64,000 nt of DNA from Pycnococcus provasolii. Its lineage: Eukaryota; Chlorophyta; Pseudoscourfieldiophyceae; Pseudoscourfieldiales; Pycnococcaceae. The position numbers and the translations under genes are program-made. Under the pieces are notes generated by a model. It worked only from the letters and a program-made list of their open reading frames with translations, was not told where the DNA came from and did no database searches. Shown here in pieces: positions 9,179 to 18,659 of this stretch. Location: contig OW568877.1 of NCBI GenBank assembly GCA_938743325.2, forward strand, positions 124,001 through 188,000, given 5' to 3'. The stretch's first letter is position 1. The number at the start of each line of letters is the position of its first letter.

Positions 9179-12100
9179 ATGCGCCCGCTCCTGCTCCTAA
9201 TACAGATCCTGCTGCTTCATGGTGTTGTCGTCTACGCGGCGAAGTGCAAAGATGGTGAACCGTGCAAACAAGTGGGAAGCTCGTTATATCCCATATCAGC
9301 ATCAGCTTCTTTGGGCGCACTCGGAAATGTCACGCTCTCGCAGGCAGGTCCGGAAGATCCCGTACGCATCAACGTCACGTACGACGACACCGGCTCGTTT
9401 CTTGGCGCGATGGGCGCATTTGAAGTGCACATCGCCGCGGATCCTATCGACAGGGTGGACGCAGGTATGACACTCGACGAGTGTCGCGGCGCGCTCGCAA
9501 CAATGTACGATCCGTATAAGAGTGCTCCGCCACACGTCAAGTGGCGCGTTTACGTCGTCAACGGGTGTGACAGCAGCACGAGCGCGCCAGACCAGGAAGA
9601 GACGCGAGCACGAGAGGAAGTGTGTGCACTTGGTGACTTGAGCGGTAAGCACGGGTCGCTGCCTGGACCAAGCGGAACACGCACAATCGAGGATCGAAGC
9701 AGCCTATCCGTGCACGACGTGATTGGACGAGCGGTCGTGCTTGTGAATGAAAAGTCGGAAAGTGTGGCATGTGCAAACATTGCCATGAATATCGATGATG
9801 TCGACATCAACAACAAGCCGCAGCTTGTCATTGAGGAAGAACCGCCTCAGGATACTGTCAGGGCGCTGAGCGAGGAGGATACCAGCAGGAGCGTTGGTGG
9901 CATAACGCAGCAGTGTTCTACTCCGACGCCAAAGTGCACGAGTGGTCAGCTGCTCTCAGCCAATGAAGATGACGCCGACGACACACAATCCGAGGATGTG
10001 CCAAGGATCATGTCGCCCGAGCCAATCGTGGTGAAGCGTGGCGCGTATCCGTGGATTGTTAATATGCGCGTTTGCAGCGGAACGCTCATCGCACCGACTG
10101 TCATCTTGACCGCCGCGCACTGCGTAACACCGCACGGGGGAAAATATTCGATCCGACTTGGACAGGCCGTACACATGGGGTGCAATGACGTGATCAATCA
10201 AGCGTGTAAGGAGTCTGGGCGTATCACAGGCATCTTCGCACATGAAAAGTACAAGGATGCGTCACTTGAAAAACATGCATACGACATCGCTGTGCTGATT
10301 CTCGAAAAGCCGTCACTCGTGCCCGTGGCGACGCTTGCGACACGTGACGATGATCCGGCGTATTGTGCGACGAGCATGAGCACGGTAGCTGGCTGGGGCC
10401 GAGACGAGAACGGGCAACCATCCGGCGTTCTGCTGGAGGTGAATGTGCCGGTGACGTCACGCGAGCGCTGTGAGGAGGCGTGGGGCAAGGGTCGCATAGG
10501 CCGGATGATGATCTGTGCAGGCTTTGACGATGGCAAGTGCGATGCTTGTCGGGGCGACTCTGGCGGTCCGATTTTCACGTCGACACGATGCGCGCCTCCT
10601 GACACGCCTCCACGCGTGTTCGGGGTCGTGAGCTGGGGTGCACCATGCGACAAGGCGAATCGCAAGCCGTATGGCGTGTACACGTCCGTGGCATCGGTGC
10701 GCGACTGGATCGCATCGAAGATGCCGGGAGGCGAGCTTGCCGATCCTGACGAGCGCGTGCTTCCGTACGTGGTGCGTTCGGTCGATCCGACAGCATTAGA
10801 TGATGAAATATGTGCTTATTTTGACGACTCTCAGTGTTCTTCGCAGTCGATTGCGGATCGGTGTCCGAAGCTCTGCGGTAAATCATGCGAGTTGGTGCGA
10901 AATCTGAAGACTACCACTACTACTACGACGACGACGACCACTACTACTACGACCACTACCACTACCACTACCACTACGACGACGACGACCACTACTACTA
11001 CTACACAGCCTACGACGACGACGACGACCACCACCACTAGAACAACACGCCCGTATTTTGGTGGCATAACAACGCAGTGTTCTATTCCGACGCCAAAGTG
11101 CACGAGTGGTCAGCAGCCCTCAGCCAATGAAGATGACGCCCCACGGCGTATGTTGATCATGTCGCCCGAGCCAAACGTGGTGACGCGTGACGCGTATCCG
11201 TGGATTGTTTTCATGGGCGTTTGCAGCGGAACGCTCATCGCACCGACTGTCATCTTGACTGCCGCGCACTGCGTAGCACCGCACGGGGGAAAGAATTCGA
11301 TCCGACTTGGACAGGCCGTACACATGGGGTGCAATGACGTGGTCAATCAAGCGTGTAAGGAGTCTGGGCGTATCACAGGCATCTTCGCACATGAAAAGTA
11401 CAAGGATGCGTCACTTGAAAAACATGCATACAACGTCGCCGTGCTGATTCTCGAAAAGCCGTCACGAGTGCCCGTGGCGACGCTTGCGACACGTGAAGAC
11501 GATCCGGCGTATTGCGCGACGAGCTTGAGCACGGTAGCTGGCTGGGGCAAAGACGAGACCGGGCGATCATCCAGTGCTCTGCTGGAGGTGGATTTGCCGG
11601 TGACATCTCACGAGAGCTGCGAGAAGGTGTGGGGCAAGGGTCGCATCGGTCCCACGATGATCTGCGCAGGCTTCGACGACGGCAAGTGCGATGCTTGTAG
11701 GGGCGACTCTGGCGGCCCGATTTTCACGTCGACACAATGCGCGCCGCCTGGCACGCCTCCACGCGTGTTCGGGATCGTGAGCTGGGGTGATAGCTGCAAC
11801 AAATTGAATCGCAAGCCATACGGCGTGTACACGTCCGTGGCATCGGTGCGCGACTGGATCGCATCGAAGATGCCGGGAGGCGAGCTTGCCGATCCTGACG
11901 AGCGCGTGCTTCCGTACGTGGTGCGTTCGGTCGATCCGACAGCATCAGACAATGAAATATGTGCTTATGTTGACGCCTCTGCGTGTTCCGTGCAATCGAT
12001 TGCTGATCAGTGTCCGAAGCTCTGCGGAAAATCATCATCATGCGAGTTGGTGCGAAGAAATCTGAAGGCCGCCACTACTACGACGGCCACGACGGACGAC

Positions 12101-12631
12101 GACGAAGGGTTAGTGTTTGATGAGAAGAGGTGTGGGACGGTGAAGAAGATTGTGACGAGCGACACGAAAGCCGAGGACCTGGTGGGCGTGACATGGGTGG
12201 TTGGTGACCTCAGATTTGGGCGAGAAGACACCTCGTGGTCGATTGACGACGACTGGCACTTTGTGGATGAGGACGTACCTGTGCAGGCGAGCGGCATACG
12301 TTGTGTGGAAGGCGATCTTAGTATATCGAATACTATGTCAACGGTGGACCTTTCTCCCTTGGCGAATCTCGCAGTGATCGGAGGCAACCTGAGGATCTAT
12401 AACAACGCCCAGCTGACGACTCTCACAGGTCTCGACGGCATTACGACCGTCGGAGGCGACCTGTGGATCATTAAAAACGCCCAGCTGACGACTCTCACAG
12501 CTCTCGACGGCATCACGACCATTGGAGGCGACCTGGACATCTATCGCAACGCTAAGCTGACGGATCTCGCCGGTCTCGACAGCATCCCGACCGTCGGAGG
12601 CGGCAGGTCGATCAATAATAACGCCGACTGA
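9179..12631 (+). CDS. Secreted tandem trypsin-like serine protease with LRR tail
   Basis: 1150 residues. ATG 9179 is preferred because it gives a clean signal peptide (MRPLLLLIQILLLHGVVVYA). After a ~230-residue N-terminal domain come two S1 peptidase domains. Domain 1 has His314 (TAAHC), Asp369 (AYDIAVL) and Ser461 (GDSGGP). Domain 2 has His697 and Ser844, but the Asp position is Asn752 (AYNVAVL), so it is predicted nearly inactive. Both have Asp six residues before the serine, giving trypsin-like preference for Arg/Lys. Each domain is followed by a short Cys-rich ShKT-like motif (CPKLCGK). A mucin-like poly-Thr linker joins the two halves. The C-terminus holds a Receptor-L/leucine-rich-type repeat with a ~24-residue period. 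It is related to the minus-strand protease at 26043-27767. Role inferred: extracellular or wall proteolysis. Confidence 0.88.
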   Translation: MRPLLLLIQILLLHGVVVYAAKCKDGEPCKQVGSSLYPISASASLGALGNVTLSQAGPEDPVRINVTYDDTGSFLGAMGAFEVHIAADPIDRVDAGMTLDECRGALATMYDPYKSAPPHVKWRVYVVNGCDSSTSAPDQEETRAREEVCALGDLSGKHGSLPGPSGTRTIEDRSSLSVHDVIGRAVVLVNEKSESVACANIAMNIDDVDINNKPQLVIEEEPPQDTVRALSEEDTSRSVGGITQQCSTPTPKCTSGQLLSANEDDADDTQSEDVPRIMSPEPIVVKRGAYPWIVNMRVCSGTLIAPTVILTAAHCVTPHGGKYSIRLGQAVHMGCNDVINQACKESGRITGIFAHEKYKDASLEKHAYDIAVLILEKPSLVPVATLATRDDDPAYCATSMSTVAGWGRDENGQPSGVLLEVNVPVTSRERCEEAWGKGRIGRMMICAGFDDGKCDACRGDSGGPIFTSTRCAPPDTPPRVFGVVSWGAPCDKANRKPYGVYTSVASVRDWIASKMPGGELADPDERVLPYVVRSVDPTALDDEICAYFDDSQCSSQSIADRCPKLCGKSCELVRNLKTTTTTTTTTTTTTTTTTTTTTTTTTTTTTTTTQPTTTTTTTTTRTTRPYFGGITTQCSIPTPKCTSGQQPSANEDDAPRRMLIMSPEPNVVTRDAYPWIVFMGVCSGTLIAPTVILTAAHCVAPHGGKNSIRLGQAVHMGCNDVVNQACKESGRITGIFAHEKYKDASLEKHAYNVAVLILEKPSRVPVATLATREDDPAYCATSLSTVAGWGKDETGRSSSALLEVDLPVTSHESCEKVWGKGRIGPTMICAGFDDGKCDACRGDSGGPIFTSTQCAPPGTPPRVFGIVSWGDSCNKLNRKPYGVYTSVASVRDWIASKMPGGELADPDERVLPYVVRSVDPTASDNEICAYVDASACSVQSIADQCPKLCGKSSSCELVRRNLKAATTTTATTDDDEGLVFDEKRCGTVKKIVTSDTKAEDLVGVTWVVGDLRFGREDTSWSIDDDWHFVDEDVPVQASGIRCVEGDLSISNTMSTVDLSPLANLAVIGGNLRIYNNAQLTTLTGLDGITTVGGDLWIIKNAQLTTLTALDGITTIGGDLDIYRNAKLTDLAGLDSIPTVGGGRSINNNAD
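9896..10914 (+). repeat. Intragenic duplication, unit 1 (first protease domain)
   Basis: This ~1.0 kb segment begins at GGTGGCATAAC and encodes protease domain 1 plus its ShKT-like tail. It matches 11060-12075 at the DNA level with only scattered substitutions, so the second domain arose by a fairly recent tandem duplication within the gene. Confidence 0.85.
10908..11040 (+). repeat. ACN trinucleotide array encoding a poly-Thr linker
   Basis: ACT/ACG/ACC codons repeat almost without interruption and encode more than 40 threonines between the two protease domains. In a secreted protein such a stretch is a likely site of dense O-glycosylation, making a stiff spacer. The array is also likely to vary in length between strains. 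Confidence 0.9.
11060..12075 (+). repeat. Intragenic duplication, unit 2 (second protease domain)
   Basis: Second copy of the ~1.0 kb unit starting at 9896. It keeps the reading frame, cysteines, His and Ser, but the codon for the catalytic Asp is AAC instead of GAC at 11432-11434. Confidence 0.85.
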
Positions 12632-13051
12632 CTCCTCAGTTCTTTTTCTGAAAGCCAAACAAATTTTTGACAAACATGCATGTTTCAAGATTCTTCCTCC
12701 AGTCATTGTTTCGTTTCATGATCATGCCGTTGTTTTTTGCTAAATATTACCACCCATAAGGTGAAGTATCTTGAAACATTTCTTTCGGTGTTATGGACAC
12801 GGGAGGAGGGAGGGCCCCATTACCACCCATTATTACACTGGGGGTGGTAGTTGGTACCAACCTAGTAGGGGAGGGCGCCGAGCGAGGCCCCATTAGGGTT
12901 AGGGTTACGACGAGCAATTCCAACCAAGGGGAACAACCCCCCGGCTGCCAGGTTCTCCAGGCAGCTCCAGGTCCAGGCAGCCACGTGTTCTCCCCCATCA
13001 GGCAGCCTTAAAAAGAAGGCGTTGACTTTTCCGAGCACCAGAAAGAAATCA
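12632..13051. other. Intergenic region with inverted and telomere-like short repeats
   Basis: ATTACCACCCAT occurs twice (near 12746 and 12821). The second copy pairs with GGGTGGTA at 12842-12849 to form a hairpin, followed by the palindrome TTGGTACCAA. Near 12892-12907 there are two and a half TTAGGG units in a row, too short to be a telomere. No gene was seen. Confidence 0.5.
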
Positions 13052-15907
13052 ATGGAAATGCACGTGACAACACCACCACCAATGACAATGCGTGAAGATG
13101 TCAACTTGCCATCTTCATCCTCCCCATTCTCAGACGACCTTGATGCGGCCATGGCCTTCTCAACCTCACCACATTTACATTTATCTCCATGGGCGGATTC
13201 TTCATCCTCGGCATTTTTCTTACCTCAAGGTTCATCTTCATCCATGGCCTTAACGGCCTTATTACCTGCTACGCCGCCGGCTTCGGCTTCCCTGAGGACA
13301 TTTGCACCCTTGCCGATGCCTAAGAAGCAAAGGAAGAAAATGTCGAAGAAAACGTACATCCAAAGCAAACAAGTCCCTTACGCGTTCGGGTCGTGCCAAG
13401 CACCACCGCCGCGGTGGACAACAACAGCAGCAACAGCAACGGCAACGACTCGATTAAAATCAAAGAAAGATGCTGCTGCAGCAGCACCAGCAGCAGGACT
13501 CACGAGAGACGAAAGAAAGTCGTACAAACAGCCTACGGCGGCAGAGTTTCACACGAACGCCTCGGCGCTCTGGCAAGGGGTGACCGACGACGGTACAGCG
13601 TCGACATCCGTAACAACAACCTTCGCCGCCCCACATTCAGACTTGGAGTCTCCACAGCAGCTGCAAATGCAAAGAGCACTCCTACTCGCGTCCACAGCAG
13701 CTGCACAACATGCAGCTGCAGCCGCGCAGCACGCTCAGAGAAGATCGGATGCCGAGGCGGCGCTGCAGGACATCAAAGCGCAAAGTCTGTTTCACACCAG
13801 CGTCGAGTCGGAGGTGCACGCAGACCTACAGAGAAGAATACAACAGCAAGAACTCGATGTGCAGCGCGTCACGGCGGAGAGGAACGAACAGGCGCACGCG
13901 AGGAGGCTGCTCGACGACGAGAAGTGTAGACTCAAGGCTGAGGTTGAGGCACTGCGACGTGCACGATCGTCGGAGGTAGACGCCGCCGTTGCCGAAGGAC
14001 GTGCGCAGAACAAGGCTGCGCAGTCGATGCTCGCGGAAACACGCGAGAAAAATGCCGAGCTCAACTCGCAGGTTGCACAACTAAGCGCACAGATTGCTGA
14101 GCTCAACTCGCGCGATACGGTGCTGAAGAAAAAGCTTAAGCACGTCGAAAATGACCGCACTGCGCGTGTTCAAATCGCCGAGGAAGAACTCAACGTGACG
14201 AGCGACCAGCTGAACAACACCAGCGACCTCTTAAAGCAATCGCAGGGGGAACTTAGCCTTGCACTCGAGACGATTGCCAAGCAGCAAGCGCAGCACGTGG
14301 ACGAAATGGCTGCAGCCACGCAGGCGGTGAATGCGCACAGGCAGGCACTGGAGTCGATGCGAAACGAGACGGCGAGCATCATCGTGCGGAAGGAGAATCT
14401 TGATGAATCGCGCGTGGCGACGTCAGCTGAGATTCAAGCTCTGCATACCCGTCTCGGGGAGGCAGAGCGCGATCGAGCGAACGCCACAGCCGCGGCGGAG
14501 GAGGCTGACAGACGTGCATCGTCCGCACAGGCGCGAGCGGCGGTAGCTGAGGGTGCACGAGCAAACGCAGACGCGGAAGCCAAATATCAAACAGATCGTG
14601 CCGTGGCACTCAATCTGGCCGCAGAGACAGCGGCAAGCGAGCGCGACGCCGCACGCGACATGGCGGCAAAGCTACAGGGTCAGCTTGCGGCGAGCGAAGC
14701 GGCTGTGCAACAGCTTGAGTCAGACGTCTTGAAACAAGATGATGACCATGGCATGCAGGAAATGATATCCAGCCTCTCCTCGGAGCTTGGGCAAGCACGA
14801 GATGAGCTGGATCGACTACGTAGCTCCGCGTCACGTGTCCCGGCACTCGAGGAACGTGCCGTCGAGGCAGAGCGTGCCCGCAGAGATGCCGATGCTCGCG
14901 CGGGTACTGCGGAGGAGCGATGTGCAAGCCTGTCTCAAGAAATCGTGGATTTGGAGAAACGCGTGCACGACTCTGAGGCGCGTGCAATGCGCTCCGCGGA
15001 AGAGATTTTGCAGCGGCACAACGACCAGGAAGAATCGTCCTCTAAAATGTTGCGCATCAACGCGGAGCTCAAGGACGTTACCGCGGAGCTTGTGCGTGCA
15101 AACTTGAAAATCACGACTCTCGAGCGCAAAAATGGACACCTGGAGCACCAACGGATCCAACGGGACAAGAAGCAAAAGGAGGAAGCTAACGACGCCGGAA
15201 GTGCTGCTGTCATTGATCAACTCAATCAGCAAATCAAGGAGCAAGACGCGGAGCTGGCAAAGGTCAGACATGCTCTCGAGGAGAGCGAGGCGGCTGCACG
15301 AGCATCGCAGAGCGAGGAAGAGGTGCGTGCCAAGCTTGCGGATCTGAGCATGAAATTCGCACTTTCCGAGCAGGAGATTGGCGAGCTCACTCTGCAGCTC
15401 AGGAATGCTCGCTTTCACGTCGATCGCTTGAAGGCTCTATGCGGGGACGACATTCCATCTGAATCGCTCGCAGGCGCCACGCCTGCGCAGATTGTCGAGA
15501 GGTTCTCATCGCAGGCACAATTCCATGCGTCGTTCGTATGTCGCGTTGCATTTGGCGCCATTGGCGCAACGGAGAGGCCTCAAGTAGAATCAAGCACCCC
15601 ACTTTCGCTAGTTCACGTGGGTGTGGGTGGAATCGCCGTCGAGCCGCATGACAAGAACGAAACCAACGAGCACGAAATCTTGATCTACAATATGAGCTCC
15701 ATCAAACAGTACGTTCCCAAGGACGAACGCTTCGTCTTCTCAGTGGCTGTCGGCAAGCAGTCAGGGCAGGAGCAAACACGCGTGATCGCGCTGTACGCTC
15801 ACCCGATCATCTGCGCGGCGATCTCCGGAAGCTTTGACCGAGCAATTGCCGTGAAGATGGAACAATCAAAATTAGACTTTGAGGGTGCGAACAACACGCC
15901 CAAGTGA
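13052..15907 (+). CDS. Long coiled-coil protein with a C-terminal PH/FERM-like domain
   Basis: 951 residues from ATG 13052; a second ATG two codons later is equally possible. Residues 1-230 are low-complexity (Pro, Ser, Ala) and basic. Residues ~230-790 are a nearly continuous heptad-repeat coiled coil rich in Ala, Glu, Gln and Arg. The last ~150 residues are globular, with alternating strands (VGVGGIAV, HEILIYNMSSI, RFVFSVAV) and a terminal helix, an order that recalls a PH/PTB fold such as a FERM C-lobe. This suggests a cytoskeletal, basal-body or trafficking scaffold that docks to membrane or a receptor tail. No motor or kinase motif is visible. The C-terminal fold is inference from the strand pattern only. 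Confidence 0.75.
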   Translation: MEMHVTTPPPMTMREDVNLPSSSSPFSDDLDAAMAFSTSPHLHLSPWADSSSSAFFLPQGSSSSMALTALLPATPPASASLRTFAPLPMPKKQRKKMSKKTYIQSKQVPYAFGSCQAPPPRWTTTAATATATTRLKSKKDAAAAAPAAGLTRDERKSYKQPTAAEFHTNASALWQGVTDDGTASTSVTTTFAAPHSDLESPQQLQMQRALLLASTAAAQHAAAAAQHAQRRSDAEAALQDIKAQSLFHTSVESEVHADLQRRIQQQELDVQRVTAERNEQAHARRLLDDEKCRLKAEVEALRRARSSEVDAAVAEGRAQNKAAQSMLAETREKNAELNSQVAQLSAQIAELNSRDTVLKKKLKHVENDRTARVQIAEEELNVTSDQLNNTSDLLKQSQGELSLALETIAKQQAQHVDEMAAATQAVNAHRQALESMRNETASIIVRKENLDESRVATSAEIQALHTRLGEAERDRANATAAAEEADRRASSAQARAAVAEGARANADAEAKYQTDRAVALNLAAETAASERDAARDMAAKLQGQLAASEAAVQQLESDVLKQDDDHGMQEMISSLSSELGQARDELDRLRSSASRVPALEERAVEAERARRDADARAGTAEERCASLSQEIVDLEKRVHDSEARAMRSAEEILQRHNDQEESSSKMLRINAELKDVTAELVRANLKITTLERKNGHLEHQRIQRDKKQKEEANDAGSAAVIDQLNQQIKEQDAELAKVRHALEESEAAARASQSEEEVRAKLADLSMKFALSEQEIGELTLQLRNARFHVDRLKALCGDDIPSESLAGATPAQIVERFSSQAQFHASFVCRVAFGAIGATERPQVESSTPLSLVHVGVGGIAVEPHDKNETNEHEILIYNMSSIKQYVPKDERFVFSVAVGKQSGQEQTRVIALYAHPIICAAISGSFDRAIAVKMEQSKLDFEGANNTPK

Positions 15908-15916
15908 AGAAGCCAA

Positions 15917-15921
15917 TGTAA
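15917..15921 (+). promoter_or_regulatory. TGTAA polyadenylation signal
   Basis: The motif lies 10 bp after the stop codon of the coiled-coil gene. TGTAA is the standard nuclear polyadenylation signal of chlorophyte algae. Confidence 0.55.
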
Positions 15922-16032
15922 CATAAACTTGATGCCAAAAATCAAATGGAAAAAGAATTTAAGAGGTATGTAATTTCAAAAACAAAACTTTAAGACTCAT
16001 TCATTCTGCCCCTGTGTGTTTCTTCCCCCACA

Positions 16033-17883
16033 TCAGAAGAAGAGAGGACTTGGTGCGACACGTCTTCGCGGAGCGTCGCTGTACACGTCGCCGCTGAGAG
16101 CGTGCATCGAATGAAAAGGAAAGGATGAGCCAATCTGGCCGTCGAGGCTGCTTTGGCTTCGAATTGCATTGTCGAGTGACAGCTCACGTACCTGCGTCTG
16201 CGCGGAGAGGTGCAGCTTGACACTGCTCTTCGCCGGCGCATCCATCGGCTCATCCATCCTACTGCGGCGTTCCTTACGACTCCTCGCACCAGTAGTGCTA
16301 CCTCGCGACACCCGTGGCTCGCCAGGCAAACCAAGGCTGCTCGCCGCCCGTCTTGGAGCTGGACTTGCAAAGTCAGGTCGATTCACGTACTTGTAACGCT
16401 TATGCGGCAGAACGGAATTCATACTCGCGCGCGATGGCGAGTGCACCGGTGGTATGATGTCGGCGGGTGTGCGAAAAAGAGCCGGCGCGGACGCTTCTTC
16501 TCTCAGCGGTCGCTGTGGCGTCTGCGAGTTGAGATGAGGCAGTTGTGCGATCGCGAGATGCGAGGCGACTTGCCGCGGATGCACTCCGTTATATGCCGCA
16601 GCACTTTCCCCCTCCATATCTTCCCCTTCCTCGAAGCTTGAATGAATGTATCCGCCCTGATCCCGCACCTGGCGCACTTTTGCGTTGACGTGACGTCGTC
16701 GCGCACGATCTTCCACCGCCATCACCGCGCTCGCAGCAGCCTTGCCGAGTCCCATTGGCAGCGTCTGCTGTATTCTCTGTGCACGACCTCTGGGAACTTG
16801 TGCCGCGATGATGTCACCCGTTTCAAAATTCACGGTTGGCACGAAGTCATTGAATGATCCGGTGTACGTGTGGCTTGGTGGCATAATCTGGCGATTCCGC
16901 GCGGCGGCAGCCTCAGAATCCGACTCGCGGCGATCAATGCTCGGCAACTTGGTCAGCATAGCCTCAGGTTCACCCGGCGTGATTCCGGCAAAGCCAAACT
17001 TCTTCTCCGCCTTGAGCTTGTCACTCGCGTCGACGGGAGGTACGACGTTTGCTCGCGACCGCACCGGCGCTGGCGATATTCCCGCGGAACTGCTTTTGCG
17101 CCCAGCACTTTTTTTCGCCGTCGTCGACTTTGTGCCTTTTTCTTCCGCAGCCGCCGCCTTTTGCTTCTCCTCCTCCTCCTCCTCCTCGTTCTCCTCAGCC
17201 TTGAGGGCGAGCTTGGCGCGCATACCATTCTCGTCGTGTATAACAGCTTCGAGCATTCTCTTGCGCCTGTACGCCGTGGCAAGCAGCTGAAAGGGCAAGG
17301 CTTTTTTCTTGGCGCGTGCAGCGTCCGCCTTGACGGCGTCGGAGACGTCGTCGTCATCCTCGTCGTTCCTTTTTGACAGTTTCGTCGTCATAATTTCGAC
17401 AAATTCGGGATATTCCACCTCTCCCGACCCGTCGCGGTCCACCTCGGCGAGCAGAGCTTCGCACTCCTTCCTTTTGATGTGGTACCCGAGTACCTTGAAG
17501 GCCTCGATGAGCTCGTCCGCGTCGATGGCGCCGCTTCCATCCGCGTCTATGAGGTTGAAGCACTCCCTCAGTTCATCTCTCTGTTCTTTCGAGAGCACGG
17601 GTCTCACGGCTTTCCCTCTTTTCCGCAGCCACGCCGCTATCGAGCTTGCGACGTCAACAGACGCGGCGTCTTGTTTGGCGTCCCGTTTCTTCTTAATCAC
17701 GGTATCAACAACACTCTTAAACCCGTCCGCACCGAGCGCACCCCAGAGGCCCCCAAGGCCACCAGCAGAAGCACCACCAGGCGAGACCTCCTCACGCGAT
17801 ACCTCACGCGACAACGACAAGGAGGGAGAGACTTCACCACCACCACTTGCAGGAGAACTATTATAGGAGTCCATGGCGGCCAT
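16033..17883 (-). CDS. EF-hand calcium-binding protein with long disordered tail
   Basis: 616 residues from the ATG at 17883 (MAAMDSYN). The frame stays open to 18192, but that extension crosses a simple tandem repeat and looks non-coding. Two canonical EF-hand loops are present: residues 113-124 (DADGSGAIDADE) and 149-160 (DRDGSGEVEYPE), each with Asp at position 1 and Glu at position 12, and spaced as a pair as in centrin and calmodulin. The rest is charged and low-complexity: a Glu-rich helix after the EF-hands, then Ser/Arg/Pro-rich sequence without a known domain. It is much longer than centrin (~170 residues), so it is a calcium sensor fused to a scaffold-like tail. It converges with the coiled-coil gene, leaving 125 bp between the stops. 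Confidence 0.85.
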   Translation of the reverse strand: MAAMDSYNSSPASGGGEVSPSLSLSREVSREEVSPGGASAGGLGGLWGALGADGFKSVVDTVIKKKRDAKQDAASVDVASSIAAWLRKRGKAVRPVLSKEQRDELRECFNLIDADGSGAIDADELIEAFKVLGYHIKRKECEALLAEVDRDGSGEVEYPEFVEIMTTKLSKRNDEDDDDVSDAVKADAARAKKKALPFQLLATAYRRKRMLEAVIHDENGMRAKLALKAEENEEEEEEEKQKAAAAEEKGTKSTTAKKSAGRKSSSAGISPAPVRSRANVVPPVDASDKLKAEKKFGFAGITPGEPEAMLTKLPSIDRRESDSEAAAARNRQIMPPSHTYTGSFNDFVPTVNFETGDIIAAQVPRGRAQRIQQTLPMGLGKAAASAVMAVEDRARRRHVNAKVRQVRDQGGYIHSSFEEGEDMEGESAAAYNGVHPRQVASHLAIAQLPHLNSQTPQRPLREEASAPALFRTPADIIPPVHSPSRASMNSVLPHKRYKYVNRPDFASPAPRRAASSLGLPGEPRVSRGSTTGARSRKERRSRMDEPMDAPAKSSVKLHLSAQTQVRELSLDNAIRSQSSLDGQIGSSFPFHSMHALSGDVYSDAPRRRVAPSPLFF

Positions 17884-17920
17884 CACTTGCTTGAGAAGAA
17901 AAATATCACACACGTTAAGG

Positions 17921-17995
17921 GAGTGATGGGGAAGTGATGGGGAAGTGATGGGGCGAGGGGTGATGGGGGAGTGATGGGCCCCTGTGATGGGATGG
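17921..17995. repeat. Short tandem repeat of GTGATGGGG units
   Basis: Imperfect 9-11 bp units (GTGATGGGGAA and variants) repeat about six times directly upstream of the EF-hand gene. Expansion of this array is probably what keeps the upstream reading frame open. Confidence 0.8.
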
Positions 17996-18659
17996 GGGAG
18001 GCCTTTCATGGATTTCACGTCCCGAAAATTCATCCTTACCCCCGGGGTCCCGGGCGGACGGAATTCACCGCCTCGGACAACCTCCCCCCTCAGGTTCCCC
18101 CCTCCTGCCCTCCAGTGACTCCTCCCTCCCTCAGGCTTTCCCACTACAGGCTCTCCACAGGTGCTCTCCACCAGAAGGACGACTTCGCCCACCTACTTAC
18201 CTTTCCTTCGTGGGACCCGCGGGGGAGAAGGACGACTTCGCTCGGACTTCCTAGTACTACCCGGTACGCCTTCTTCTTCCTTTCCTCCTTGATGATCATC
18301 TCCACCGGTCTGGTCTGTAACGTACTTGCTTCAGGTCATCAGGTGGGAATCACTCCCCCGGATTTTCATCTCATCACACCTATGAAACACGCACAAAGGC
18401 CGGCTTGTCCGGGATACATCAGTGAGTGGTAGCACCTATGGGAGTACGGGGCGCGTTCGTTGTCACGACGCACTACCGCGTCACAGCGTCACCTTCGACC
18501 AAAAAGTGCATATTCTCCTAACTCACCACGTCACACACTCCAACGTAATGTCACTCCACACACACACTCCAATCACAATCTCCCTCCACACCACCAGCGC
18601 CACCACCACCCCAGGACAACCCTTGGCCCACCGTGGCGCAGTTGCGCGGCGATGAGAGG
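17996..18659. other. Intergenic DNA without recognised genes
   Basis: Open frames here are short, Pro/His/Ser-rich and lack domain signals. Several CACACTC-type simple repeats occur near 18530-18590. Nothing else was recognised. Confidence 0.4.

Noticed and set aside
12892-12907. TTAGGG-type telomere-like repeat
   Set aside because: Only two and a half units are present; chance or an interstitial scrap, not a telomere.
17884-18192. 103-codon N-terminal extension of the EF-hand gene
   Set aside because: It is translated from a GTGATGGGG tandem repeat and Gly/Arg/Pro-rich spacer; the ATG at 17883 is more credible.
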